Source: Sambucus nigra
Taxonomy: Eukaryota; Streptophyta; Magnoliopsida; Dipsacales; Adoxaceae
Direction of reading: 5' to 3'
Length of the DNA: 64,000 bases
NCBI GenBank assembly: GCA_949130495.1
Contig: OX422216.1
Location: 103,609,967 to 103,673,966, forward strand
Numbering within the stretch: position 1 is the first letter of the stretch; every line of letters begins with the position of its first letter. Positions 10,124 to 23,804 of the stretch are shown piece by piece. Below the pieces are notes generated by a model, which searched no databases, had not been told where the DNA came from, and saw only the letters and a list, made by a program, of their open reading frames with translations. Made by a program: the position numbers and the translations under genes.

Positions 10124-13118
10124 TGTGACACCCCGACTAATTAAATACCGGGTAGCTACTCCTTTATTAAATTAATTCAAAATGCCAAGTTGGCTCAGTT
10201 AATAGCATCACTGTCGAAAACATTTTTAAGATTACTAACCACCTAGTATTTAAAAATTAAGTGCCAAATTTTAATTAAAGTCTGATTAACATGCAACAAG
10301 TGTAATAGAGAATAATAACACCATTCACCATACTGAAGTAAAAAGAATAACCATCACAAAAGTAAATAAGGTCTGGAGGAAAAACTCCTCAATACAATCC
10401 CACAACTGAAATAAGTAAACCGAATACTAAAACGATACATGCCAAAGTCTGAAAACTGAAATGGAAATGTAACTCTAATAGAAATGGGCAACATGCCCTA
10501 CAACTGATAGATAATGAATCTGGAATCCAAGCGATAGAAGCGTCTACAAGCAAATCCCTGTAGCTTCCACAAACAGCTACAGCTCGTCACCTGAATGAGT
10601 ATCCTATGCTTGGTGTCCTTGTGGCTGGGCACCTAAAATGGTTTTACAAGAAAAGTAGATTTGAAAAGCAAACGGGTCAGAGCCCGAATGTGGAGTTATA
10701 TTTTAAAACCTGCAAGTGCTTTAAAAACATTTAAAACATTAAATGCAAAGTACATGTTAGGACGTGCGCTCACATGATATTCTCACCTCTCGACTACTGT
10801 GCACTCCTAACGTAAGTACCCATCTATAACGACACAAATCACTAGCTAAGTACCATCATATCTAGCTAGACTGCCATAGGTCCTACCCTTATTACTCGGT
10901 TCTATTAACATTATAACGCTCGTAATTAAGTAGGGGTTTAACCTAAACTCAGATGCTCAATATGCAATATATATCACTATCAGTTAACTCGCTATATTTC
11001 TCAAAGCAATACCGTAATTATATTCACAATATTAACATGAAGGTTCCCATTAATTAAGTGTATATTATTCACATCATAAATATACAATATAAGCACCCCG
11101 AGAACTAAGCTGCGGTGCACACATACTCTGCTATCCATCCCGGTACATCACGTACATAAGGATTACATATTCCGAATCTCTCAGGAATAGTTCACAGATA
11201 ACAACATCACAAACAATGGAGGCGAACACAGTCACATCACATAGGTCACGCACATACCTACGCTCCTACGATCAGCGGACTTATTAATATCCCAATAAGT
11301 CTTTCTATGACCTATGTTCATCAAGGTAACCAGTCTAAATCCGGGCAACACAAGTATTAGAGGGCCCTAAGCGAACGCAAACCTCCCGTGATAGCAAGTA
11401 TGGTAGGTATGTCATACACACAATTCATATACCAATACTAAGTAAACACACATCTTAGTAATCCCGTAGTTTAATCGTAGTACATATCGCATTCTCGTAC
11501 TAACTTATAATATCTACAACTTATATTATTCCGGTTTGTAATTATACGCGCCATAATTCATTCTCACGTCGTAGTAGACACACACGTCTCAACCCAAACC
11601 GTCCATTTTATATAACTCTCGTATCTAATTTCCTTCTCATAAATACCCAAAAGTCCCAATTCTATCCTTACACCATCAATCGAATGTTAACTATATCCTC
11701 GAACAAGTTTACGGGGCTCCAAAAATCAAAACAGTCTAAAAAGGCCCAAACTGTCAACTCGTTAGAAGTCTCGTTCGAACGAGACTGTTCGAACGAGATC
11801 CCTCTGTCAACTCGTTAGAAGTCTCGTTCGAACGAGACTGTTCGGACGAGATTCCAGTTCGTTCGAACGAACTGTACCTTCTAACGATATCTCGTTCGAA
11901 CGAGATATCGAACGAAACTACCCCTCGTTAGAAGAGACTGGTCAACTCGTTAGAAGCTCGTTCGAACGAGCTCGTTCGAACGAGCTCGTTCGAACGACCT
12001 GGGTAAGGGCTTCTAACGACCTGCCAGTTTCGTCCCAGATTCTCTTAGTTACGTTTTTCACCATTTTTAACACCTCAAGTCTTCTCCAAAGTTCGTTCTA
12101 ACAATGTTTTAAGTCCTCTAATCATACTAAAACATGCTAAGGTCATATACTAACATCTTTTAAGGCATTAATGCATCCTAAACATCATTCAATCACAAGA
12201 TTTTATACTTTTCCCCAATATTATCAAGAACATGAACCCTAGATTTATATCATCATCAAATCCCAGAATTTAATCCGTTTTTGTTTCAACCAACATACAT
12301 TAATACCAGAATAATCATCTCTATGTAATTCTACATGCGATTTGTCCTCAATAATCAAGTTCTAAATCCAATTAACATGGGTTTTCATTCAACTTTCAAG
12401 AACAATTAAAATTCTTCAATTTCTAACATGGAAAAGACATTCTCTGAAATTAAATGGAATAAAGTCACTTGCCTTGGTTGTCTCTGAGTTTGGATGATGG
12501 TTTGATGAAGATTTTTCTGCAGAATTCCCTCTCTCCAAGCTTCTTCTCCAATGGTGGCTTAAGGTGGCTAGGGTTTGATTTGGGAAACTTAGAAAACTCT
12601 TCTAATAACCTACGTAGCCTTCTAGGTTAATATGGTTTGGTTAATGGGCTTAGTGGGTTAAATCCACATCAGATTAAGACTCCCAATTTTCGTCACTTTT
12701 AATTCCTCAAAATGTAAAATTACCAAAAATACCCTTTAAGTTGCCGGTATGGCCTAAAAATACCCCGGGACCCAAACTACACCCCCGGCTAGTGTTTTCT
12801 GACTATCTCGACCCTTCCGGACGCGTTGGCGCACTCAAAACGACCATACGGATAATAGAAATAAAAATCACTTTTATAATTAAAATAATATACCATGACG
12901 CGGTGGTCACACGCGTCTCAACAAAATTTCTAAAATGCCGTATATCAATCTCACGACAAATTTTATAATACCAAATACATATATCAAAACATGTATGCAC
13001 ATAATCAAATACCAACTCGCATCTCGTTAGTATTTATAACCCGGATTAATTTCCAATTAATACGCATTTAATTAATTAATCCCAAAAATAAATATAGCCA
13101 AAAGTACGGGGTATTACA
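10124..13118 (-). repeat. 3' LTR of Tekay-B
   Basis: 2995 bp from TGTGACACCCCG to GGGGTATTACA, next to the polypurine tract. It is 33 bp longer than its partner. The difference is fully explained by indels of 28, 3, 1 and 1 bp, the 28-bp one being two palindrome units. Confidence 0.95.
11756..12020. repeat. Palindrome cluster, Tekay-B 3' LTR
   Basis: Holds three tandem copies of the GCTCGTTCGAACGA unit near 11955-11998, where the other LTR of the same element has one. Further palindromes (for example around 11770, 11823 and 11890) match between the two LTRs apart from single bases. Confidence 0.92.
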
Positions 13119-13130
13119 TACTTCCCCCCT
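13119..13130 (-). other. Polypurine tract of Tekay-B
   Basis: Reads AGGGGGGAAGTA on the minus strand, directly upstream of the 3' LTR. It is the expected primer site for plus-strand DNA synthesis. Confidence 0.85.
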
Positions 13131-13160
13131 AATAACTAAATTTCATCCCGAAATTCGAAA

Positions 13161-16100
13161 CTAGAAAGTACCTGCTAAAAATAACTCAGGATAGCGTTCG
13201 CGCATCTCATCCTCGCGCTCCCATGTGGACTCCTCGACATTGTGATGTCGCCACTGAACACGCACTAACGGAACTATCTTTGACCGCAGTTTCCTCTCGC
13301 TTCGGTCCAAAATAGCAATCGGCCCCTCCTCGTAAGAGCTATCCGGCTGGAGATCGATGTCCTCCACAGCAATGTGAGAATGAGCCAGATTATCTCTAAG
13401 GTATTTCCTCAGCGAGGAGATATGGAATACATCGTGAATCCGATGCAAATGCTCCGGTAGTCCAAGTCTATACGCAACCGGTCCGATCCGCTCAATAATA
13501 GGAAACGGCCCCACATACCTCGGTGCCAACTTCCCCTTCTTCCCGAAACGCATAATCCCCTTCATAGGAGATACCCTGAGCAAAACCTGGTCCCCTACTT
13601 GGAACTCCCTGAAAAATCTCTTCGCATCAGCATAACTCTTCTGCCTGTCTTGAGCTACCCGAATGCGACTTCGAATCAACTCAATTCTTGCCGAAGTATC
13701 CTGAATCACTTCCGGCCCAAGCAGTTTGTTGTCCCCCACCTCTAACCAACATGCTGGGGAATGACAAGGCCTACCGTACAATGCCTCAAACGGAGCCATG
13801 CCAATAGTGAACTGATAGGAGTTGTTGTAAGCAAACTCCACCAGTGGAAGGTACTGCTCCCATCCACCCCCAAAGTCAATAATGCACATGCGTAGCATGT
13901 CCTCCAACATCTGATTGGTGCGCTCAGTCTGCCCATCAGTCTGCGGATGATAAGCCGTACTCAACCGCAATTCCATGCCCATGGCCTCCTGGAAACTCTC
14001 CCAAAACCTCGAAACAAATATCTTGTCTCTGTCAGACACGATATTCAAGGGCACACCGTGAAGTCTCACAATCTCTGAAATGAAGAGCTGGGCGTACTGT
14101 CCCGTAGTGTAGTCAGTCCTTACGGGTAAAAAGTGAGCGACCTTGGACAACCTGTCCACAATTACCCAAACGGAGTCGTGACCCCTCTGCGACGTAGGCA
14201 ACCCCGTGATAAAGTTCATGGATATGCTCTCCCACATCCACACCGGGACCTCCAATGGCTGTAGCAATCCTGTCGGTCTCTGATGATCCACTTATACAAG
14301 CTGACAAGTGGCGCATTTCGAAACAAACTCAGCGATATCTCTCTTCATACCACTCCACCAATACTGGCATCTCATGTCTTGGTACATTTTGTCCCCTCCG
14401 GGATGTACCGCGAACCGTGAGCCGTGCGACTCTGCCATCACATCGTGTCGCAATTCCTCCCCTTCCGGAACTACCAATCTCCCATTGAAGCGTAATCCCC
14501 CGTCTGAGCTAACGGTATAGGACTCGGCTCCCTCTGCTAGTAACAGAACTATCTGCTCCTGACAGAACGAGTCATTGGCCTGTGCCCGTACTACCTTCGT
14601 GACAATCTGCGGTGTAATGGTAATCACAGACATGAAAGATCGGGCCACTGCATCCTGGTGTCCCAATTCCTTCCGTGCCTTCCACACCTCTGCCACCTCA
14701 TCTGCTGGCCTACGGCTCAACGCGTCTGCTACCACGTTAGCCTTACCTGGGTGATACTGGATGTCGAACTGGTAGTCCTTCACAAACTCAAGCCACCTAC
14801 GCTGCCGCATATTCAATTCCTTCTGCGTGAACAGGTACTGTAGGGACTTGTGGTCCGTGAACAGCTGGAACTTCTCCCCCAAAAGATAGTGCCTCCAAAT
14901 CCGTAGGGCAAATACCACTGCTGCCAACTCCAAATCATGCGTGGGGTAATTCTTCTCGTGTGGCTTAAGCTTACGGGAAGCATAAGCTATGGCCTGTCTC
15001 TCCTGCTGCAATACACCTCCCAGTCCTTGCAAAGACGCATCGGTGTAAACCAAATACTCAACTCCCGGTCTCGGCAATGCTAACACAGGTGCTGAGGTCA
15101 ATTTGTCCTTCAATTCATCGAATGCCAACTGACAGGCATCACTCCAGATGTATGGCACACCCTTACGAGTCAGATGTGTCAAAGGACCTGCTATCTCTGA
15201 GAAGCCCCGAATAAACCTCCTGTAGTATCCTGCTAGACCCAAGAAACTACGAATCTCAGTCGGTGTCGTGGGTTGTCCCCACTCCCTCACCGCTGATACC
15301 TTCCCCGGATCAACAGATATTCCCTGGTCGGAAATAATGTGTCCCAAAAACTGGACTTCCTTCAGCAAAAACCCGCACTTCTCATATTTTGCATACAACT
15401 CGTTCTGACGAAGTGTCTGCAAAACCTGCCTCAAATGCTCGGCGTGCTCCTCCTCTGTCTGGGAGTAAACCAGAATATCATCAATGAAGACAATGACAAA
15501 CTGGTCTAGGAAATCCCTGAACACTATGTTCATCAAGTCCATAAACACAGCTGGAGCGTTGGTCAAGCCGAAAGGCATAACCCGAAACTCGTAAGAACCA
15601 TATCTCGACAAGAACGCAGTCTTCGAGACATCCTCCTCCCTGATACGTAACTGATGGTATCCCGATCTCAAATCAATCTTCGAGAAGAAAGAAGCTCCTC
15701 TCAACTGGTCGAATAAGTCATCGATTCGAGGCAACGGATACTTATTCCGTATCGTGACCTTATTCAACTCTCGGTAGTCCACACACAATCTCAGTGAACC
15801 GTCCCTCTTCTTCACAAACAGAACTGGAGCGCCCCAAGGTGAGGTACTCCTGCGAATAAAGCCCTGACCTAACAGCTACTCTATCTGATCCCGTAACTCC
15901 CTCATCTCAGCTGGAGCCATACGGTACGGTGCGCGTGCTATAGGTCTCGTACCCGGTAGCAAATCTATAACAAAGTCTATCTCTCGACTGGGGGGTAAGC
16001 CTGGTATCTCCTGAAACACATCCGAATACTCCCTGACTACTGGGATAGAATCTAAAGGAATCATTACCTCCTTAGAGGTATCCTCCTCAATGTAATACAA

Positions 16101-17768
16101 ATGAGCGGTCGATCCTCCCTCTGGGCGAGGCATCGCCACTATAAACATCTCTTGCCCCGGAATGGCAAAAACAATGCTCCCGCTGAAGCAATCAATCATG
16201 GCCCTATAAGCTACGAGCCAATCCATACCGATAATCACATCGTGAACATGCATATCTAATACTAACATGTCCACAGGTAATACCAAACCACCAATCTCTA
16301 CCCCCACTCCCCGGCATATAAAGAAAATAAGTGACCCACTCCCCAATGGTGAGTCGACACACGTCACTGTGCTCTCTGCCGTAGCTAACAATCCTAAGGC
16401 TTTCGCGAAGTGTGTAGCTATAAAACAGTGTGTAGCACCCGTATCAAATAACACCCGACCCATAGTGCCATGGATAGGAAACGTACCCTCAATCGCGGGC
16501 GGTGCCTGTGGAACTGCAGCCTGGTGGACGTTGTAGACACGTCCATACTGTAGCTGCCCCTGCTGAACTGGGACTGCTGGAATGGGTGGCAATGCTGCCA
16601 TCTGTGGCGGTGCGGGAAGAGCGGCGGGAAACATAGGCCTCTGTGGCTCCTGGCGAGCACCCTGCTGCTGTGGGGCCCTGCCCCTATCAGGACAATCCTG
16701 TCGCTTATGGCCAGTCTTGCCACAAACAAAGCACTTCCTTGGTAAGTTCCCTCCTCTCTGCCCCTGCTGTCCCCAGCCCTGGTGGCCGTTACCATTCCTC
16801 CCTTGGCCCTGCTGGCCCTGGTGAAACTGCTGCCCATTCTGTCCCTGTTGGCCCTGATGGCCGTTTGGACCCTGATGGCCCTGACGGAAACCTCCCTGTC
16901 CCTGTCTGTAGTTCCCTGACCGGAACCTCTTATTATCCCCCTGCTGGGAGCCCTGCTCATTCTGTCTCTGCCCCTGACCAGATTGTGCCCCGCTGGCACC
17001 ATGTCCTCCAGTCCTGCCCTGATGGCTAGACTCCCCCGACCTCTTGCCCTCGGCCATATGAAAACGGTGGTCCTGGCAGTGTAACAATGCAGCGTTAACC
17101 ACATCTGAGTAGGTGGCCAACGATAGGTTCCCTAGCAGATGCTGACGGATCCTCCAAGTCAACCCGTCCGTGAACTTCTCAATCTTCTTCTTCTCTGTTG
17201 GTATCTCATCTGGAACGATATTCAACAGATTTGTGAACTCGGCCTCATACTCCTGCTTCAGACTCATCAATCTCCTCCTCATTTCCGTATGAACAGCTGA
17301 CGGAAAGTACTTGCGGTCGAACCGCACCCAGAACTCCTGAATCGTGAGAGTATCCCTCTCCTCCATGGTGGTAATAGACTCCCACCACTGTAGCGCAGAT
17401 CCAACTAGCTTGAAAGTAGCTAGCACCTGCTTCTGAACATCCGTGCACTCATACATCCTTAAGTGCCTCTGCATATCCTTCCTCCATTGGCTCGAGACTA
17501 CCACATCTGAGCTACCTGCAAACTCTGGCGGATGCGCTTTCTGAAAAGCGTCACGTACACGCTCCCAAGCAGACGGGAATGCATTAACCTGTACTGGCGC
17601 GGCAACCGGCGCCTGAGGTGGTGCCTGCTGAACAACGGCAATGGCGGCATTTACCGCTTGGGCTACTATAGCTGCAACCTCAGCGGCGTTCATCATGCCC
17701 TGAACTGGAGCGGGCTGGGGTTCGGGCGTTGCATCCCTGGAAACTCGTCGTGCACGTCGTGGAGGCAT
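13161..17768 (-). pseudogene. gag-pol polyprotein of Tekay-B
   Basis: One frame of about 1536 codons from ATG 17768, directly after TTTCAG, to 13161. Order: gag core, Q/G-rich stretch, CCHC knuckle near residue 346, protease DTGA near 442, RT with FIDD, RNase H (YTDAS, FTDHKS, ADALSRR), HHCC zinc site, integrase and a chromodomain-like tail ([13 protein letters not shown]). Two in-frame stops break it: TAG at 15876-15878 (from CAG) and TAA at 14292-14294 (AAA in Tekay-C). The first catalytic Asp of integrase is changed to Asn at 14214-14216. Gag lacks six codons (GKTVVE-type) that A has, and one codon is missing after RNase H. It could not integrate even if translated. Confidence 0.94.
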
Positions 17769-17937
17769 CTGAAATAAGAACAAAGTTTATAAGTTCGCTG
17801 TTTATAAACTTAAAATAGCTGAAGAACGAAGCATACACAAAAAGAGTACAATAGTCCTAAAATATAGGGCTCTATATCAAAGAAACTTAGCGGAAACATA
17901 ATAAGCCGTCAGATCCTAAAGGACACTAGAACCTGAT

Positions 17938-17949
17938 GCTCTGATACCA
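17938..17949 (-). other. Primer-binding site of Tekay-B
   Basis: Reads TGGTATCAGAGC on the minus strand, two bases from the 5' LTR end, complementary to initiator tRNA-Met. Confidence 0.92.
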
Positions 17950-17951
17950 CC

Positions 17952-20913
17952 TGTGACACCCCGACTAATTAAATACCGGGTAGCTACTCCTTTATTATAT
18001 TAATTCAAAATGCCAAGTTGGCTCAGTTAATAGCATCACGGTCGAAAACATTTTTAAGATTACTAACCACCTAGTATTTAAAAAGTAAGTGCCAAATTTT
18101 AATTAAAGTCTGATTAACATGCAACAAGTGTAATAGAGAATAATAACACCATTCACCATACTGAAGTAAAAAGAATAACCATCACAAAAGTAAATAAGGT
18201 CTGGAGGAAAAACTCCTCAATACAATCCCACAACTGAAATAAGTAAACCGAATACTAAAACGATACATGCCAAAGTCTGAAAACTGAAATGGAAATGTAA
18301 CCCTAATAGAAATGGGCAACATGCCCTACAACTGATAGATAATGAATCTGGAATCCAAGCGATAGAAGCATCTACAAGCAAATCCCTGTAGCTTCCACAA
18401 ACAGCTACAGCTCGTCACCTGAATGAGTATCCTATGCTTGGTGTCCTTGTGGCTGGGCACCTAAAATGGTTTTACAAGAAAAGTAGATTTGAAAAGCAAA
18501 CGGGTCAGAGCCCGAATGTGGAGTTATATTTTAAAACCTGCAAGTGCTTTAAAAACATTTAAAACATTAAATGCAAAGTACATGTTAGGACGTGCGCTCA
18601 CATGATATTCTCACCTCTCGACTACTGTGCACTCCTAACGTAAGTACCCATCTATAACGACACAAATCACTAGCTAAGTACCATCATATCTAGCTAGACT
18701 GCCATAGGTCCTACCCTTATTACTCGGTTCTATTAACATTATAACGCTCGTAATTAAGTAGGGGTTTAACGTAAACTCAGATGCTCAATATACAATATAT
18801 ATCACTATCAGTTAACTCGCTATATTTCTCAAAGCAATACCGTAATTATATTCACAATATTAACATGAAGGTTCCCATTAATTAAGTGTATATTATTCAC
18901 ATCATAAATATACAATATAAGCACCCCGAGAACTAAGCTGCGGTGCACACATACTCTGCTATCCATCCCGGTACATCACGTACATAAGGATTACATATTC
19001 CGAATCTCTCAGGAATAGTTCACAGATAACATCACAAACAATGGAGGCGAACACAGTCACATCACATAGGTCACGCACATACCTACGCTCCTACGATCAG
19101 CGGACTTATTAATATCCCAATAAGTCTTTCTATGACCTATGTTCATCAAGGTAACCAGTCTAAATCTGGGCAACACAAGTATTAGAGGGCCCTAAGCGAA
19201 CGCAAACCTCCCGTGATAGCAAGTATGGTAGGTATGTCATACACACAATTCATATACCAATACTAAGTAAACACACGTCTTAATAATCCCGTAGTTTAAT
19301 CGTAGTACATATCGCATTCTCGTACTAACTTATAATATCTACAACTTATATTATTCCGGTTTGTAATTATACGCGCCATAATTCATTCTCACGTCGTAGT
19401 AGACACTCACGTCTCAACCCAAACCGTCCATTTTATATAACTCTCGTATCTAATTTCCTTCTCATAAATACCCAAAAGTCCCAATTCTATCCTTACACCA
19501 TCAATCGAATGTTAACTATATCCTCGAACAAGTTTACGGGGCTCCAAAAATCAAAACAGTCTAAAAAGGCCCAAACTGTCAACTCGTTGAAGTCTCGTTC
19601 GAACGAGACTGTTCGAACGAGATCCCTCTGTCAACTCGTTAGAAGTCTCGTTCGAACGAGACTGTTCGAACGAGATTCCAGTTCGTTCGAACGAACTGTA
19701 CCTTCTAACGATATCTCGTTCGAACGAGATATCGAACAAAACTACCCCTCGTTAGAAGAGACTGGTCAACTCGTTAGAAGCTCGTTCGAACGACCTGGGT
19801 AGGGGCTTCTAACGACCTGCCAGTTTCGTCCCAGATTCTCTTAGTTACGTTTTTCACCATTTTTAACACCTCAAGTCTTCTCCAAAGTTCGTTCTAACAA
19901 TGTTTTAAGTCCTCTAATCATACTAAAACATGCTAAGGTCATATACTAACATCTTTTAAGGCATTAATGCATCCTAAACATCATTCAATCACAAGATTTT
20001 ATACTTTTCCCCAATATTATCAAGAACATGAACCCTAGATTTATATCATCATCAAATCCCAGAATTTAATCCGTTTTTGTTTCAACCAACATACATTAAT
20101 ACCAGAATAATCATCTCTATGTAATTCTACATGCGATTTGTCCTCAATAATCAAGTTCTAAATCCAATTAACATGGGTTTTCATTCAACTTTCAAGAACA
20201 ATTAAAATTCTTCAATTTCTAACATGGAAAAGACATTCTCTGAAATTAAATGGAATAAAGTCACTTGCCTTGGTTGTCTCTGAGTTTGGATGATGGTTTG
20301 ATGAAGATTTTTCTGCAGAATTCCCTCTCTCCAAGCTTCTTCTCCAATGGTGGCTTAAGGTGGCTAGGGTTTGATTTGGGAAACTTAGAAAACTCTTCTA
20401 ATAACCTACGTAGCCTTCTAGGTTAATATGGTTTGGTTAATGGGCTTAGTGGGTTAAATCCACATCAGATTAAGACTCCCAATTTTCGTCACTTTTAATT
20501 CCTCAAAATGTAAAATTACCAAAATACCCTTTAAGTTGCCGGTATGGCCTAAAAATACCCCGGGACCCAAACTACACCCCCGGCTAGTGTTTTCTGACTA
20601 TCTCGACCCTTCCGGACGCGTTGGCGCACTCAAAACGACCATACGGATAATAGAAATAAAAATCACTTTTATAATTAAAATAATATACCATGACGCGGCG
20701 GTCACACGCGTCTCAACAAAATTTCTAAAATGCCGTATATCAATCTCACGACAAATTTTATAATACCAAATACATATATCAAAACATGTATGCACATAAT
20801 CAAATACCAACTCGCATCTCGTTAGTATTTATAACCCGGATTAATTTCCAATTAATACGCATTTAATTAATTAATCCCAAAAATAAATTTAGCCAAAGGT
20901 ACGGGGTATTACA
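17952..20913 (-). repeat. 5' LTR of Tekay-B
   Basis: 2962 bp, next to the primer-binding site. In sense orientation it has an AAACCCTAG-containing pyrimidine/GA stretch near LTR base 550-600, then AG|GCAAGT (20263-20268 on the plus strand as ACTTGC), then the palindrome cluster. The promoter would be upstream of these. I could not fix a TATA box with confidence. Confidence 0.94.
19581..19816. repeat. Palindrome cluster, Tekay-B 5' LTR
   Basis: As in the 3' LTR, but with one GCTCGTTCGAACGA unit near 19781 instead of three and a one-base deletion in the first CGTTAGAAG linker. Confidence 0.92.
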
Positions 20914-23110
20914 TCCAGTTTTTGGGACATATTATTTCCGACCGGGGAATATCTGTTGATCCGGGAAAAGTATCCGCGGTGAGGGAGTGGGGACAGCCCA
21001 CGACACCAACGGAGATTCGTAGTTTCTTGGGCCTAGCAGGATACTACAGGAGGTTCATTCGGGGATTTTCGAAGATAGCGGGTCCTTTGACACATCTGAC
21101 TCGTAAGGGTGTGCCATTCATCTAGAGTGATGCCTGTCAGTTGGCATTCGATGAATTGAAGGATAAATTGACCTCAGCACCTGTGTTAGCATTGCCGAGA
21201 CCGGGAGTTGAGTATTTGGTTTACACCGATGCGTCCTTGCAAGGACTGGGAGGTGTATTGCAGCAGGAGAGACAGGCCATAGCTTATGCTTCCCGTAAGC
21301 TTAAGCCTCATGAGAAGAATTACCCCACGCATGATTTGGAATTGGCGGCAGTGGTATTTGCCCTACGGATTTGGAGGCACTATCTTTTGGGGGAGAAGTT
21401 CCAACTGTTCACGGACCACAAGTCCCTACAATATCTGTTCACGTAGAAAGAGTTGAATATGCGGCAGCGTAGGTGGCTTGAGTTCGTGAAAGACTACCAG
21501 TTCGATATCCAGTATCACCCGGGTAAGGCTAACGTGGTAGCAGACGCGTTGAGCCGTAGGCCAGCAGATGAGGTGGCAGAGGTGTGGAAGGCAAAGTGGA
21601 AGGAGTTGGGACACCAGGATGCAGTGGCCCGATCTTTCATGTCTGTGATGACCGTTACACCGCAGATTGTCACGAAAGTAGTACGGGCACAGGCTAATGA
21701 CTCGTTCTGTCAGGAGCAGATAGTTCGATTACTAGCAGAGGGAGCCGAGTCCTATACCGTTAGCTCAGACGGGGGATTAGGCTTCAATGGGAGATTGGTG
21801 GTTCCGGAAGGGGAGGAATTGCGACACGAGGTGATGGCAGAGTCGCACGGCTCACGGTTCGCGGTACATCCCGGAGGGGACAAAATGTACCAAGACATGA
21901 GACGGCAGTATTGGTGGAGCGGTATGAAGAGAGATATTGCTGAGTTTGTTTCGAAATGCGCCACTTGCCAGCTAGTCAAAGTGGATCATCAGAGACCGAC
22001 AGGACTTCTACAGCCGTTGGAGGTCCCGGTGTGGATGTGGGAGAGCATATCCATGGACTTTATCACGGGGTTGCCTACGTCGCAGAGGGGTCACGACTCC
22101 GTTTGGGTAATTGTGGACAGATTGTCCAAAGTCGCTCACTTTTTACCCGTAAGGACTGACTACACTACGGGACAGTATGCCCAACTCTTCATTTCAGAGG
22201 TTGTGAGACTTCACGGTGTGCCCCTAAATATCGTGTCTGACAGAGACAAGATATTTGTTTCGCTGTTTTGGGAGAGTTTCCAGGAGGCCATGGGCACGGA
22301 ATTGCGGTTGAGTACGGCTTATCATCCGCAGACCGATGGGCAGACAGAGCGCACAAATCAGATGTTGGAGGACATGCTACGCATGTGCATTATTAACTTT
22401 GGGGGTGGATGGGAGTAGTACCTTCCACTGGTGGAGTTTGCTTACAACAACTCCTATCAGTTCACTATTGGCATGGCTCCGTTTGAGGCGTTGTACGGTA
22501 GGCCTTGTCATTCCCCAGCATGTTGGTTAGAGGTGGGGGACAACAAACTACTTGGGCCGGAAGTGATTCAGGTACTTCGGCAAGGATTGAGTTGATTCGA
22601 GGTCGCATTCGGGTAGCTCAAGAACGGCAGAAGAGTTATGCTGATGCGAAGAGATTTTTCAGGGAGTTCCAAGTGGGGGACCAGGTTTTGCTCAGAGTAT
22701 CCCCTATGAAGGGGATTATGCGTTTCGGGAAGAAGGGGAAGTTGGCACCGAGGTATGTGGGGCTGTTTCCTATTATTGAGCGGATCGGACCGGTTGCGTA
22801 TAGACTTGGGTTACCGGAGCATTTGCATCGGATTCACGATGTGTTTCATATTTCCTCGCTAAGGAAATACCTTAGAGATAATTTGGCTCATTCTCACATT
22901 GCTGTGGAGGACATCGATCTCCAGCCGGATAGCTCCTATGAGGAGGGGCCGATTGCTATTCTAGACCGAAGTGAGCGGAAACTGCGGTCAAAGATAGTTC
23001 CGTTAGTGCGTGTTCAGTGGCGACATCATAATGTCGAGGAGTCCACATGGGAGCGCGAGGATGAGATGCGCGAACGTTATCCAGAGTTATTGTTACCTGG
23101 TACTTTCTAG
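20914..23110 (+). pseudogene. RT end, RNase H and integrase of Tekay-A
   Basis: Continues the Tekay-A frame after Tekay-B. RNase H has YTDAS, FTDHKS and ADALSRR blocks. The zinc site has CATC near 21960. Integrase has Asp at 22055-22057, Asp at 22239-22241 and Glu at 22347-22349, a D-35-E spacing. A chromodomain-like tail ends at 23110. Lesions are TAG at 21123-21125 (from CTGG), TAG at 21444-21446 and TAG at 22416-22418 (both from CAG), and loss of one A near 22572 that shifts the frame. The catalytic triad is intact, unlike in Tekay-B, but the polyprotein is broken five ways. Confidence 0.93.
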
Positions 23111-23140
23111 TTCCGAATTTCGGGACGAAATTCTGTTATT

Positions 23141-23152
23141 AGGGGGGAAGTA
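23141..23152 (+). other. Polypurine tract of Tekay-A
   Basis: AGGGGGGAAGTA directly before the 3' LTR, identical to the tract in Tekay-B and C. Confidence 0.86.
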
Positions 23153-23804
23153 TGTAATACCCCGTATTTTTGCCGTATTTTTGGCGATATTTATTTTGGG
23201 ATTAATTAATTAAACGAGATTTAATTGGGAGTTAATCCGGATAAAATACTAGCGAGTTGTGAGTTGGTATTTGACTATATTGAGTATATATGATGATATA
23301 TGAATATTGAATTATGAAATTTGTCGTGAGATTGATATACGGCAATTTGGTCATTTTATTGGGACGCGTGTGACAGTCGCGTCAGGATATAATTATTTTA
23401 ATAACAAAAGTGAATTTAAATTCTATTAACCGTATGGTTGTTTTGAGTGCGCCAACGCGTCCGAAAGGGTAGAGATAGTCAGAAAACACTAGCCGGGGGT
23501 TTAGTTTGGGTCCCGGGGTATTTTTAGGCCATACCGGCAACATAAAGGGTATTTTGGTAATTTTGTATTTTTGGGATTTAATAATGACGAAAATTAGGAG
23601 TTTTTATCTGATTAAGAATAGACCCACTAACCAACCCTTAATGACCCAATAAGCTACGTGGGTCATCAAAATAGATTTCCAAAACTTTCCCAAAGAAAAC
23701 CCTAGCCACCCTAGCCACCTTTGGAGAAGAAGGCTTGTAGAGAGAGAGAGAGTAGGAATTCTGCCGAAAAGCTTCATCAAACCTACACAAAATTCAGAGA
23801 CACT

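Larger units (their letters stand above)
10124..20913 (-). mobile_element. Tekay-B, complete nested chromovirus
   Basis: A full-length minus-strand element inside Tekay-A pol. It has two LTRs (10124-13118 and 17952-20913), a primer-binding site, one gag-pol frame and a polypurine tract. The flanking tccag duplication (10119-10123 and 20914-20918) is perfect. The LTRs differ by about 16 substitutions and four indels over nearly 3 kb by eye, so it is young. It lies in opposite orientation to its host, so the region holds long inverted LTR copies. Confidence 0.95.

Noticed and set aside
16267..17029. Plus-strand frames opposite Tekay-B gag
   Set aside because: They are antisense shadows of the Q/G/P-rich gag code; the minus-strand frame carries the recognised domains.
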